Of a stretch of DNA of 64,000 bases, positions 35,314-45,261 are shown in pieces; within the stretch, counting starts at the first letter, position 1, and every line of letters begins with the position of its first letter. A program made the translations under genes and the position numbers. The notes beneath the pieces are model-generated. The model was not told where the DNA came from. It did not search any database and saw only the letters and a list, made by a program, of their open reading frames with translations. Origin of the DNA: Bacillus sp. FJAT-27225 (GTDB taxonomy: Bacteria; Bacillota; Bacilli; Bacillales; Cytobacillaceae); the NCBI RefSeq assembly GCF_001685025.1, contig NZ_MAYU01000023.1, positions 203,660 through 267,659 of the forward strand, written 5' to 3'.

Positions 35314-38300
35314 TTAGCCTGGCAAACTAGAACCATCTCTGTTGGTTGACTGGATTGCGTTGCCGTTTCGGTTTAGTTTGCCCCAGCCGACGGTTACTCC
35401 TTTGATGGCGGAGAAGATGGACTTGATGACCACGTATGTCATGATTTGCTTGTACAAAATTCGCTGCAGAAAGAGCGAGATTAGCGGCTTGGGGCTTTCC
35501 TTTTCCAAGCTGAACGCATAAAGGGCAGCCAGGAAATCCAACAGGTAAAACAGAATAAAGCCAATAACTGCTCTCTCAGGGTGCGGAGTAAACAGTGCCA
35601 TGATGAACAAAAGGTCGGCAATCGGTGCTACGAGTTGATAAAAATACTGGAAGATCCACATGTTCGGAAGAGCGATATACCCTAATGAGTGATGCTTTGT
35701 ATTAAATAAAGCATCCCGATGCTTCCAGAGGCATTGCAATGTACCATAAACCCAGCGGTATCGCTGCTTTGCCAGGCTTTTAACGTCTTCCGGAACTTCT
35801 GTGAAGGCATATGCCTTTTCTTCGAACTCGATTTTTTTACCGTTTCGCAATAGTGTAAGAGTAAGATCGGTATCCTCGGCAAGTGTATCTTCTTTAAAAT
35901 AGCCTGCTTCTGCAACAGCGGATTTTCTCCATGCACCAATCGCACCCGGTACAACCGTTATGCAATTGAGTGCCGCAAAGGCCCGCCTTTCCAGGTTGAA
36001 ACCAGTAACATACTCGATATGCTGCCATTTTGTAAGCAGGTTCCCTTTATTGCCGACCTTCACATTTCCGGAAACAGCGGCAACTAGGTTATCGGTAAAA
36101 TGGCTTACGAGCAGGGAGATGGCATTTTCGGCAATCAGTGTATCAGCGTCGAGAGCCACTACGATTTCCCCTCGGGCTTCTTTAAAGCCAAGGTTCACTG
36201 CAGAAGATTTTCCGCCGTTGTCCTTTTTAATTAATCGAACGAGGCGATTGCTTCCATATGTTTTTTGGACAAGGTCAGCTGTACGGTCCTTTGAGCCATC
36301 ATCAATGACTAGCACTTCAAAGCATGGATAATTGCTAGCCAATATTGAATCTACCGTTTTGCAAATAACCTTCTCTTCATTGTAGGCAGCAATTACAACA
36401 CTTACAAACGGTGTGAAGTCAGGGTCAAGCGGTTTTTTTTCAGCTCTTTTAATCTGTTTCCTTGAAAGGAAAAGGAACAAAGTGAGTCTTATGATTCCTA
36501 ACAGAATAACAGAATAGAATAGAACGGTAAGGCCTTTTTTCCAGCCCTGCATAATAGTGAATACTGCCTTGTTATAGACAAGATAAGGATTGCTCTCATC
36601 AACGGGAGGCATAATCTCTTCGTTGCTTTTTCCCAGCAATTCTCCGACAGTGGTAAACGAATAACCCCGGTCTTTAAGCTCCTTAATGACTAAAGGCAAA
36701 GCCTCGACCGTACTGGAACGGTCACCCCCTGCATCATGCATTAAAATAATATTTCCTTCAGGAAGCTGCTTCATGACTTCCTTGACTATTTCGGTCGATG
36801 ACAAAGTTCTCCAATCATCGGAGTCGATCGATTCTCCAACCATTGTGTAACCCAGTTTCTGAGCTTCCAGGGCTGCTTGCTGTTCGCCCTTTTTCTTGAG
36901 TACTGTATCAGCATCATAGGTCGGCCGAAAAAGAGTCATTGAGTGGCCTGTGATTTGTTGAAATAACCGCTGATTGAGATTTAACTCCATTTTCATTTGA
37001 AACGGCGAAATCGATGTTACATCAGGGTGTGTAAATGTATGGCTGCCAATTTCATGGCCCTCATCATGCATTCGTTTCACCAGGCCCTGATGCTTGAGGG
37101 CATTTTCCCCAACAATAAAGAATGTTCCTTTAATATTATTCTTTTTCAAAATATCAAGAATTTGTGACGTGTAGGCTGGGTCCGGTCCATCATCGAACGA
37201 AAGAACGATTTTCTTCGAAGCGGGTTTGCCATATTGAGTCACTTTAAAAGGTTTTGGCAGCTTAGCGTAATCCACGGAATGAATTAAGCCGTTTGTATCC
37301 TGTTCGATTTTTCGATTGCCAGATTCGGCCTTTGAAACCTTTAAAATCTCCCCAGTACCGATCGCGATATCCTGCTTGTTGTCTGTCAACGTTTTCAAAG
37401 CTGCAGATGGGTTTTGCATTTGTTCAGGGTTATTTAGGAAGTTCCAAATCGACGGATCCTCGGAACCGAGGCGCCATAAGGCGATTCCACGTGAACCGCT
37501 ATCAATAGCCAGCCTCATTTGGTTGTAAAATGTCGCAGCGTCGAGGAACCAAACCGTATGATTGTTGTTCCCTTGCTTATAACGGAGATAAGGATTCCCA
37601 GCCTTGCTGTTCCAATGGATTTGAAGGTTGGAGTGACTTCCCAACTCCATAATTTCGCTGAACGCAATGGGTTCTGCCGGCTGTTTTGAACCTTCCTTCC
37701 AGTTGTATCCATAGTTACCAAGACTCACAATCAGTTTTTCTGAGGGAATCTTGAGTTGGCTTAGGCTCTCCTTTGCCCATTTCTGTGGGGCAATCGGACC
37801 GGGCGAACTTTCGGCATGATGCCTATCATAGAGCATGACGAATACCCGGTCAGAACGTTTTGCAAGAGAAGAATAGTCGAAACTCGGATTGTCCGGCGGG
37901 ACGTCTACAGTGACCATAAGTCCTTTGGGGTGAAAGACATTGTACAATTTGTCCATAAACTGGCTGAATTCATCCCTGTCTTTTGGATGGACTTCCTCAA
38001 AGTCTATGTTTATCCCGTCAAATTCATTTCGTTTTACATAGCGCATCATATTTTTAATAAATTCTTCCTCAGCCCCTGGAACTGTAAAAAGTCGGTGCAA
38101 TGTATCACCATCCCACTTGTTATCTACAACATTATTAACGAGTGGAAGGATTTTAATATTATTTTTCTTTGCCTCTTCGACAATCGACTTGTCAATGGTA
38201 GTTTTAAGCCTGAGTTCGGACGTAAGCTGAAGCCACTCCGGTACAAGGGTAGTAATTGTTTCTTTATGTTTTTGGAAAGACAATTTACTATTTTCATCCC

Positions 38301-39027
38301 AGTTGACGTAAAATGCGTAAATCTCTTGTTTCGCAGAGAGCTGTTTATCAGTAAGCTTGCCTAGATTCTCAGGTGCATTCTTAGCTTTTGTTCTAGATAA
38401 CTGGGATTCTAATTCCCGATCAATTAAACTTTCGTTAATGGGTTCAATTTTATTTTGTGCGGTATCCGTATCATTTAGCTGGAGCTCGGGAAATACTGGG
38501 TTTTTCGCCAGGCTTTCAATAAAAATAGTTGAAACAAAAACAACCAATAAAATAAAGCCGACAGCCATTCGTTTAATAATGGACCAGCGCCTTTTTGCGG
38601 GGTCAAGGAATACTGACTCCTGATTAGCCTCTGCTGTTTTCAAGCCCAAATTATAAAACCAGTGAAAGAAAAAATAGGTGATGAGGCCAACGAAGCCTCC
38701 AACAATCCCCGAGGCAGCGGCAGGGGAAGCTTCAAATCTAGCTTTAAAATCAGAAATGAACTGAATATCCTCCACTAGTGGCAAATCCAATAGAGGCAAC
38801 TGCCGGATGTGCGGAACGAAAAAGGTAATCAATGTTCCAAGAAACAAAGCGATGATATTAAGGCGAAACAAAAGGGATGTAGCTACCAATACGAAAAGTA
38901 GCGGTATGTTGAAACGGTCTAAAGGCAAGAAGGCGAGAAAAAAACCAAGTGTACTTGCAATTGCCCCGGCACTTCCCGTCACAGGTGCGAACAAGGATCT
39001 GACAATCCACCTGAAAATCCGATCCAC
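35314..39027 (-). CDS. GH18-polysaccharide deacetylase-family 2 glycosyltransferase fusion
   Basis: 1237 aa from a GTG preceded by GAGGAGGAG. N-terminal part with several membrane helices (about 20-75, 105-130, 155-172); then a GH18 domain with the catalytic FDGINIDFEEV (337-346); a NodB/CE4 deacetylase domain with LSFDDGPDPAYT and SHTFTHPD; membrane helix; then a processive GT2 domain with VSVVIAAYNEEK, DDGSKD, ALDADT, EDTDLT and QRYRWVYG, and C-terminal membrane helices. All three active sites look intact. It could polymerise, deacetylate and trim a GlcNAc-type surface polymer in one protein (inference). Alone in its transcript. Confidence 0.92.
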   Translation of the reverse strand: MDRIFRWIVRSLFAPVTGSAGAIASTLGFFLAFLPLDRFNIPLLFVLVATSLLFRLNIIALFLGTLITFFVPHIRQLPLLDLPLVEDIQFISDFKARFEASPAAASGIVGGFVGLITYFFFHWFYNLGLKTAEANQESVFLDPAKRRWSIIKRMAVGFILLVVFVSTIFIESLAKNPVFPELQLNDTDTAQNKIEPINESLIDRELESQLSRTKAKNAPENLGKLTDKQLSAKQEIYAFYVNWDENSKLSFQKHKETITTLVPEWLQLTSELRLKTTIDKSIVEEAKKNNIKILPLVNNVVDNKWDGDTLHRLFTVPGAEEEFIKNMMRYVKRNEFDGINIDFEEVHPKDRDEFSQFMDKLYNVFHPKGLMVTVDVPPDNPSFDYSSLAKRSDRVFVMLYDRHHAESSPGPIAPQKWAKESLSQLKIPSEKLIVSLGNYGYNWKEGSKQPAEPIAFSEIMELGSHSNLQIHWNSKAGNPYLRYKQGNNNHTVWFLDAATFYNQMRLAIDSGSRGIALWRLGSEDPSIWNFLNNPEQMQNPSAALKTLTDNKQDIAIGTGEILKVSKAESGNRKIEQDTNGLIHSVDYAKLPKPFKVTQYGKPASKKIVLSFDDGPDPAYTSQILDILKKNNIKGTFFIVGENALKHQGLVKRMHDEGHEIGSHTFTHPDVTSISPFQMKMELNLNQRLFQQITGHSMTLFRPTYDADTVLKKKGEQQAALEAQKLGYTMVGESIDSDDWRTLSSTEIVKEVMKQLPEGNIILMHDAGGDRSSTVEALPLVIKELKDRGYSFTTVGELLGKSNEEIMPPVDESNPYLVYNKAVFTIMQGWKKGLTVLFYSVILLGIIRLTLFLFLSRKQIKRAEKKPLDPDFTPFVSVVIAAYNEEKVICKTVDSILASNYPCFEVLVIDDGSKDRTADLVQKTYGSNRLVRLIKKDNGGKSSAVNLGFKEARGEIVVALDADTLIAENAISLLVSHFTDNLVAAVSGNVKVGNKGNLLTKWQHIEYVTGFNLERRAFAALNCITVVPGAIGAWRKSAVAEAGYFKEDTLAEDTDLTLTLLRNGKKIEFEEKAYAFTEVPEDVKSLAKQRYRWVYGTLQCLWKHRDALFNTKHHSLGYIALPNMWIFQYFYQLVAPIADLLFIMALFTPHPERAVIGFILFYLLDFLAALYAFSLEKESPKPLISLFLQRILYKQIMTYVVIKSIFSAIKGVTVGWGKLNRNGNAIQSTNRDGSSLPG

Positions 39028-39126
39028 TCAATCTCCTCCTCATAGGTGTAGTATGTACCTTGGAACTCTTGTTGAATTTCTACTATTTGCAGAATGATAG
39101 GGTGGCCTGGTTGATAATCTTCTTTA

Positions 39127-39230
39127 GTGACTTTGCGGGAAAAAATAAAGTGACAGAGTATTAATAGACGTTCTAAGTGACTTTACCGTGAAAAATTATG
39201 TGACAAAGTTATTAATAGATACTCAAGAGT
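39127..39230. repeat. Two-unit ~50-bp direct repeat
   Basis: GTGACTTT...AAGTGACA.AGT.ATTAATAGA occurs at 39127 and 39177 (offset 50 bp). Within units ACTTT and AAAGT can pair. The rest of 39028-39487 shows only AT-rich promoter-like sequence before the next gene. Confidence 0.65.
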
Positions 39231-39487
39231 TTCATGACAAATCATTCACGTATAATTAAAAAAATTAAAATGGCCAACAAAAGATGTTTAGGTTTGAAGT
39301 CTGTGCTTTTGGGGGTAAATATAGTAGTTTTTACTGGAAATTAACGAAGACGGCTTTTCCCCAACTTGAGAACATTAGATTCCTAAAGATTCAATGGGAA
39401 GGTTACTTTATTTTAAACATCTTCTCCAAGAGTAAGAGTTTTATGTTAAAATAGTTTCAAAATTACAAAAAATGGGACGGAGATACT

Positions 39488-42400
39488 ATGCAGGGAACAT
39501 TGCCGTTAATCAAAACAAAATTGGTTGTCCCAGCTCAGCAAGACCAATGGATAAGAAGGTCGGCTGTTTCCAGGAAATTGAAAGCGGTTACTTCAAAACC
39601 ACTGACGATTATCCAGGCTGGCGCAGGGTATGGGAAAAGCTCTGCGCTCGTTATGTATGTCCAGGATGAGAAACAGGATTGCAGCTGGTACACGATATCC
39701 CCCTCCGATGACGATATTCTTCCTTTTATATCGTATTTAATTGCCTCTGTACGGACGAAATTTCCTGAGTTTGGCCTGGAATTAGAAACCTATATTAAAT
39801 CGATGGACCGATATATTCGGGATGAAGAACTTAGCAGGCTGTGTTCTATTTTTATAAATGAAATGATGACCATTCATGAGCCTATGGTTATGATTCTTGA
39901 TGATTTTCATTCGATAGAGCATTCCTACCATATCAATGTCTGGATGGAAATGCTGCTCGAGCATATGCCGGGTAATCTTCATTTGGTCATTTCAACAAGG
40001 ACAAGGCCAGGCTGGAAGATCCTTTCAAGAATGAAGGCGAGAAATGAACTGAACGAGCTAACAAAAGCGGATTTGCTTTTTGGTAAAGATGAGATTGAAC
40101 TGTTGTTAAGTGATTCCTACGAGATGGAGCTCCCAGATGAGCAGCTAGAACAACTTTTCTCACTTACCGAAGGATGGGTTATTGCGATCGGGATGATTGC
40201 CCAGCAGCTTCCCCATTTGCGGAGCCTGGACGACTTGTTGGTCCAGCCGTCAAAGTCATTGGAAGATTTGTTTCAATACCTGGTTCACGAGGTCTTTTCG
40301 AAACAGCCGCCGATGATTCAGCAATTTCTCGAACAAACCTCGATATTCGAGGAAATCAGCATCGATGTCTGTGATTATGTACTGGGAATGAACGGCTCAC
40401 TTGCGATGCTTCAACAGTTGACTGCAAAAAATCTGTTCATTCACCAGATTGGTGAAAGCCAATACCGGTATCATGCGCTGTTCCGCGAATTTCTCGAGGA
40501 GCGGTTCGTTGCTAACCAGCCCGCCCTGCATCGCCAGCTTATGCTGAACAGTGCCCGTTTTTATGAACGCAATAGCCAATGGGAAGAGGCCCTGTACTGC
40601 TATGAGAAAATTGGCCAATTTGATGCGGCTGCCGCGGTTATGAACGAGCAGGGGATGAGGCTGCTCCAAAACGGTAAGCTGGAAAGCCTTCATGAGAGGC
40701 TTACGAAAATTCCCTTGTCTGAAAAACAACGGTATTCCCGGCTGCTGTTCCTCGAGGCTGAGGTTAATCGGTTCCGCTCTAACTACAAAGATGCTGAAAC
40801 ATTATATGAACAAGCCATTCAAGCAGCCGAAACATCCGTTGATTTGGAATGGAAATGCAAGGCGCTTGAAGGAAAGGCCAAGATTTACCTGGATACCATA
40901 CAGCCATTAAAGGCTGAACGGATTCTTGCCCAAGCGATCGAGCTTCGCGAAAAGAACCTTCCAGACAGCTCTGTTGAAGATACGGGGAGACTGTACCGGC
41001 TGCTTGCCGAGAATCTTATCAATTCCGGCCAGGCATTAAAGGCGGAAAAGTGGATGGAAAGGGCAAGGGCAATGGGAACGCCGGTTGAGGATGGAAACCT
41101 TCAGGCAAGGCTTTACCTTCGGACGGGAAGGTTTGAAAAGATGCGGCAACTATTGGAGCCTGCTATTCCACTGGCCGATTCGTCCAGTAAACAAGCGCTG
41201 CCGCAGTCCCATCGGGAAACCGATTTGCTGTTGGCACTGCTTGAGGCGTTTACAGGAAATGGCCGTAAAGCGAAGGAGCTGGCACAGTCGGGCATTCAAC
41301 ATGGCATAAAAATCCAGGCACCTTATGTAGAGGGCTGCGGCTGGATTCGGATGGGGCATGCAGTTCAGCTGATTGGCCAGTATGAACTCCATCTAGCCGA
41401 ACAATGCTATCAGACATCCCTTGAAATCATGGGGCGCCTGAATGTTGAAAGAGGCAAAGCGGAGCCTCTAATGGGACTTTGTGTTTTGTACGGTAGCCGC
41501 CGCGAATATGAAAAAGCACTAGAGGCTGGCAGGCTTGCCCTCGCTGAAACTGAGACCGTCAAAGATATTTGGCTTTCTGCACTCATTACCCTTTGCATGG
41601 GAATGGCAGCGATCGATAACAACAAACTCGAGGAAGCAAGGAATTATTTTCATAAAGCAAGCGGGCTGGTTACGGAATGCGGGGATGAGTTTGGAAAAAT
41701 GCTCGTTGCGTTTTGGCATGCCTATTATGCTTATTTGATTGAAGACGAACAGGAGTTCAAAGATTCCTTTGCCAGATTTCTTACCTTGATGAAAACAGGC
41801 GAGTATGAATTTTTTATAAAAAAAAGAACAATCTTCAGTCCGCGTGACATGCAAATCTTTGCACCGATGCTCATTAATGCCATCAAACAGGGAATCATGC
41901 CTTCCTACTCAGAAAAAATGCTGGAGGACATGAACTTGCCCCGATTAAGCGCGCATCCGGGATATACAGTAAGAGTCCAGGTACTTGGTCACTTTAAGGT
42001 CTGGCTTGGAGGCAGGGAAGTGTATGACCGTGAATGGCAAAGGGGAAAGGCAAAGGAGTTATTCCAGCTTTTTTTAACAAAGAAAAAACAATTTCTTTTG
42101 AAGGAAGATATTTTTCAGTTGCTTTGGCCCGAACAGCCGGAAAAGAGTGCCGACCGGGATTTCAAGGTGGCGTTGAATGCACTTAACAATGTTCTTGAAC
42201 CAGCGCGAAAGGCCCGTTCGGCTTCGTTTTTTATCATAAGGGAAGGGAGTGGATATGGAATTAATCCGCTTGCCGCGATCGAACTGGACTCTGGGCAATT
42301 TGAAGAGCTGGCCGAAAGCGGATTGGTCGAGACCAACCCTGAAAAATCAGGAGAATACCTGGAACGCGCCCTTCAATTTTATCAAGGTGATTTTCTTCCT

Positions 42401-42727
42401 GATAAACGTTACGAGGATTGGTGCATCAATGAACGCGAGCGGCTGGTGGTCTATTTCTTGCGCAGCGCCGAAAAGCTGGCCCAGTTGAATGTCAGAAAAG
42501 AGAACTATGATGCCGCTATCCATTGGTGCCAGCGTATCCTAGAAAAGGACCGGACATGGGAGGAGGCCTACCGGCTATTGATGTTCTGCTATTACCGGAA
42601 AAACAATCGTCCTCAGGCAATCAAATGGTACAAAAAATGCTGCGAAATCCTCGAGGAAGAGCTTGGCGTCACCCCGCTCGAACCAACCAGGCACATGCAT
42701 GAAATGATCATCCAAGCCCGCAGTTGA
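39488..42727 (+). CDS. STAND ATPase regulator with BTAD domain
   Basis: 1079 aa; GGACGGAG precedes the ATG. Residues about 35-330 form a MalT-like STAND nucleotide switch (Walker A QAGAGYGKSS at 43-52, Walker B MVMILDDFHS, then LTEGWVIAIGMIAQQL). Residues about 350-800 are TPR-like helical repeats. The end (about 815-1079) is a winged helix plus bacterial transcriptional activator domain (VQVLGHFKVWLGGREV, GKAKELFQLFLTKKKQFLLKEDIFQLLWP, LEEELGVTPLEPTRHMHEM). Such proteins are ligand- and ATP-controlled activators. Directly upstream of the transporter operon and the acyl-CoA ligase, it probably controls them. Confidence 0.88.
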   Translation: MQGTLPLIKTKLVVPAQQDQWIRRSAVSRKLKAVTSKPLTIIQAGAGYGKSSALVMYVQDEKQDCSWYTISPSDDDILPFISYLIASVRTKFPEFGLELETYIKSMDRYIRDEELSRLCSIFINEMMTIHEPMVMILDDFHSIEHSYHINVWMEMLLEHMPGNLHLVISTRTRPGWKILSRMKARNELNELTKADLLFGKDEIELLLSDSYEMELPDEQLEQLFSLTEGWVIAIGMIAQQLPHLRSLDDLLVQPSKSLEDLFQYLVHEVFSKQPPMIQQFLEQTSIFEEISIDVCDYVLGMNGSLAMLQQLTAKNLFIHQIGESQYRYHALFREFLEERFVANQPALHRQLMLNSARFYERNSQWEEALYCYEKIGQFDAAAAVMNEQGMRLLQNGKLESLHERLTKIPLSEKQRYSRLLFLEAEVNRFRSNYKDAETLYEQAIQAAETSVDLEWKCKALEGKAKIYLDTIQPLKAERILAQAIELREKNLPDSSVEDTGRLYRLLAENLINSGQALKAEKWMERARAMGTPVEDGNLQARLYLRTGRFEKMRQLLEPAIPLADSSSKQALPQSHRETDLLLALLEAFTGNGRKAKELAQSGIQHGIKIQAPYVEGCGWIRMGHAVQLIGQYELHLAEQCYQTSLEIMGRLNVERGKAEPLMGLCVLYGSRREYEKALEAGRLALAETETVKDIWLSALITLCMGMAAIDNNKLEEARNYFHKASGLVTECGDEFGKMLVAFWHAYYAYLIEDEQEFKDSFARFLTLMKTGEYEFFIKKRTIFSPRDMQIFAPMLINAIKQGIMPSYSEKMLEDMNLPRLSAHPGYTVRVQVLGHFKVWLGGREVYDREWQRGKAKELFQLFLTKKKQFLLKEDIFQLLWPEQPEKSADRDFKVALNALNNVLEPARKARSASFFIIREGSGYGINPLAAIELDSGQFEELAESGLVETNPEKSGEYLERALQFYQGDFLPDKRYEDWCINERERLVVYFLRSAEKLAQLNVRKENYDAAIHWCQRILEKDRTWEEAYRLLMFCYYRKNNRPQAIKWYKKCCEILEEELGVTPLEPTRHMHEMIIQARS

Positions 42728-42843
42728 AGAGGCGGTTCTGGTTTGCCATCAGCAAAACTAAGTAAGGATATATAGTACTCTCTGATACGTCCAGCTTTAT
42801 ATATACATGCAATTCATACCTATGAGGCAGAGGGAATACGCAC

Positions 42844-42931
42844 CAAACAGTTTCGTGGACAATTTGGGTGTCCGAGGTCGAGGAAAATGTCCAGCAAACA
42901 GGTTTTCGTGGACAATTTGGGTGTCCGAGCC
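42844..42931. repeat. Two-unit 51-bp direct repeat with hairpins
   Basis: CAAACAG(G)TTTTCGTGGACA...GGGTGTCCGAG occurs at 42844 and 42895. Each unit holds GGACA-ATTTGGG-TGTCC. Lies in the gene-free stretch 42728-43153. Confidence 0.65.
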
Positions 42932-43038
42932 CCCAAATTATTGCCGAAATTCAGAGTACCTATTTTTCAGCAACTGCGAGCCATTTTAAGTATCTCAAAA
43001 GGTACACTTTTAATTTATATATTTAATTAAAACATCGG

Positions 43039-43066
43039 TCTCCCTTAATTGAAGGGAGATTTTTTT
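43039..43066 (+). terminator. Terminator or attenuator ahead of the transporter operon
   Basis: TCTCCCTT (43039-43046) and AAGGGAGA (43052-43059), perfect stem, then TTTTTTT. It ends 88 bases before the binding-protein start and 310 bases after the regulator. No clear promoter lies between it and the operon, so it may act as an attenuator. Confidence 0.7.
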
Positions 43067-43153
43067 AATGTAACTCATTTGCAACTTCCTGCTTTTAAGA
43101 TGAACTCACAGCTTAAGGCTTTCGATTACCATTTTAAAAGGGGGAAGAAAAAA

Positions 43154-44395
43154 GTGAAGGCAAAACGGAATATTGGACTACTCGTTATGCTCGTAATGGT
43201 TCTCTTATTTGCAAGTGCATGTGGGGACGAAGAGGCTGGCGGTTCAACAAGTAAAGGCGGAGGTGGCGGAGGCGGTGAAAAGAACACCGAGCCAATCAAA
43301 ATCGGTGTCCTTGCTTCCCAGACGGGCGGACTCGAAGCCTATGGAAAACAGACGCTTCGCGGATTTGAACTAGGCCTAGCTTATGCAACGGATGGCACCA
43401 ATAAAGTTGCTGGAAGAGAGATTAAATTTATTGTAGAAGATACTGAAACAAAACCGGAAGTCGCTGTCCAGAAGGCAACCAAGCTACTCGAAGAAGACGA
43501 GGTTGATTTCCTGGTCGGATCATCAAGCTCTGGTGACACACTCGCTGTCCTGCCGCTTGCTGAAGAGTATGAAAAAATCATGATCGTAGAGCCGGCTGCC
43601 GCGGACAGTATCACTGGCGAGGAATTCAATAAGTACATTTTCCGTACGGCACGGAACTCGTCCCAGGATGCCGTTGCAGGAGCTGCTGCCATTGCCAAGA
43701 AAGGAACGAAGATTGCAACACTCGCTCCAGATTACTCCTTCGGGCGTGACGGTGTCGCTGCCTTTAAAGAAGCGGCCGAAAAGCTAGGCGCGGAAATCAT
43801 CCATGAAGAGTACGCTGACCCAGCTGCTACAGACTTCACATCTAACATTCAAAAAATTGTAGACAAAAAGCCTGAATACCTGTTTGTTGTTTGGGCGGGT
43901 GCAAACTCCCCGTGGAACCAAATTGCTGACATGAAAGTTCAGGAAAAAGGCATTAAGATTTCCACTGGCGCACCTGATATTGCTGCGCTTGCAACGATGG
44001 AGCCGCTAGTCGGCATGGAAGGCTTCACGGTGTACTACCATGACCTGCCGCAAAACGACATTAACAAATGGCTTGTTGATGAGCATAAGAAGAAATTTAA
44101 CGGCGATGTTCCTGACTTGTTCACTCCAGGGGGCATGTCCGCTGCAATTGCGATTGTTGAGGCTTTAAAGAAGACTGAAGGTGACACAGACACCGATACA
44201 TTGATTAGTACGATGGAAGGTATGAGCTTTGAGTCACCAAAGGGTAAGATGACATTCAGAAAAGAAGATCACCAAGCACTTCAATCCCTTTATGCCATCA
44301 AGCTTGAGAAGAAGGATGGTTTCAACTATCCAGTTCCAGTCCTGATCAGGGAACTGTCTCCTGAAGAGACAGCTCCGCCGATTCGTAACAAATAA
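43154..44395 (+). CDS. livJ: ABC transporter substrate-binding lipoprotein (branched-chain amino acid/amide family)
   Basis: 413 aa from the GTG at 43154 (GGGGG upstream); the frame opens at 43049 but only this start gives a proper lipoprotein signal, LLVMLVMVLLFASAC, with Cys as the anchor. A Gly/Ser linker is followed by a type I periplasmic-binding fold (IKIGVLASQTGGLEAYGKQTLRGFELGLAYA, DYSFGRDGVAAFKEAAEKLGAEI). Family 5 solute receptor for branched-chain amino acids, amides, urea or small aromatic acids; the ligand cannot be told. Confidence 0.88.
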   Translation: MKAKRNIGLLVMLVMVLLFASACGDEEAGGSTSKGGGGGGGEKNTEPIKIGVLASQTGGLEAYGKQTLRGFELGLAYATDGTNKVAGREIKFIVEDTETKPEVAVQKATKLLEEDEVDFLVGSSSSGDTLAVLPLAEEYEKIMIVEPAAADSITGEEFNKYIFRTARNSSQDAVAGAAAIAKKGTKIATLAPDYSFGRDGVAAFKEAAEKLGAEIIHEEYADPAATDFTSNIQKIVDKKPEYLFVVWAGANSPWNQIADMKVQEKGIKISTGAPDIAALATMEPLVGMEGFTVYYHDLPQNDINKWLVDEHKKKFNGDVPDLFTPGGMSAAIAIVEALKKTEGDTDTDTLISTMEGMSFESPKGKMTFRKEDHQALQSLYAIKLEKKDGFNYPVPVLIRELSPEETAPPIRNK

Positions 44396-44402
44396 TAGGA
44401 TA

Positions 44403-44442
44403 ATGAACTTCGGTCACGCAGCCGAAGTTCATTGTTCTTTTC
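44403..44442 (+). terminator. Intercistronic hairpin terminator
   Basis: ATGAACTTCGG (44403-44413) pairs with CCGAAGTTCAT (44422-44432), then TGTTCTTTT. Placed between the binding protein and the ATPases, it would reduce read-through and leave the binding protein in excess. Confidence 0.7.
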
Positions 44443-44487
44443 AAAACAAGCGTAATTTTTTCAAAAAGAAACCGGGTGGTGAACAAG

Positions 44488-45261
44488 ATGAATACGATTT
44501 TGGAAACAAAGGATTTAACGATCACATTCGGTGGCCATACGGCTGTTGATTCAGTGACCATATCTGTCCCGGAGAACCATTTCAAGTCGATCATCGGCCC
44601 GAATGGTGCCGGAAAAACAACCTTCTTTAATTTGTTGAGCGGCCAGTTGCTGCCGACAAAGGGCCAGGTTCTATATAAGGGAAGGGAAATTACAAAGCTT
44701 TCTCCAACAAAAAGGACTCGTGCCGGAATTGGCCGTTCCTTTCAGATTACAAATGTGTTCCCAAACTTGACCGTAATGGAAAATGTGCGCTTGGCTGTCC
44801 AATCCCAGGCAGGTATCCGTTATCAGATGTTAAGGCATTTCGAGTCGTATAAAAAGCTTGAGGAGGAAGCAACAGACTGGCTAAAGCTTGTCCTGCTAGA
44901 AGATAAGAAGGATGCCCTTGCGGCTAACCTCGCACACGGCGAGAAACGGAAACTTGAAATTGCCATGCTGCTCGCGCTGAACACCGAGGTGCTGCTGCTT
45001 GATGAGCCGACCGCGGGCATGTCACTTGAAGAAGTTCCGGCGATTCTCGAGGTCATTAAGAAAATCAAGCAGCGAGGTGACCGTACGATCATTCTAATTG
45101 AACACAAAATGGATATGATAATGGATTTGTCGGATTCAATCATGGTGTTGTTCAACGGCGCTTTATTGGCAGATGGAACTCCTGAGGAAATTATGAAAAA
45201 TGAAACAGTCCAGTCTGCTTATTTGGGAGGGTTGCATAGTGAGCACGCTGCTAAAGCTTGA
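44488..45261 (+). CDS. livG: ABC transporter ATPase (LivG type)
   Basis: 257 aa from the ATG at 44488 with GGGTGGTG upstream. Walker A IIGPNGAGKTTFFNLLSG, signature LAHGEKRKLEIAMLLALNT, Walker B VLLLDEPTAGMSLEE, and the family-specific RSFQITNVFPNLTVMENV. Pairs with the LivF-type ATPase that follows and overlaps it by 23 bases. Confidence 0.93.
   Translation: MNTILETKDLTITFGGHTAVDSVTISVPENHFKSIIGPNGAGKTTFFNLLSGQLLPTKGQVLYKGREITKLSPTKRTRAGIGRSFQITNVFPNLTVMENVRLAVQSQAGIRYQMLRHFESYKKLEEEATDWLKLVLLEDKKDALAANLAHGEKRKLEIAMLLALNTEVLLLDEPTAGMSLEEVPAILEVIKKIKQRGDRTIILIEHKMDMIMDLSDSIMVLFNGALLADGTPEEIMKNETVQSAYLGGLHSEHAAKA

Noticed and set aside
42807-42989. 60-codon frame
   Set aside because: Spans the two-unit 51-bp repeat; no ribosome binding site.
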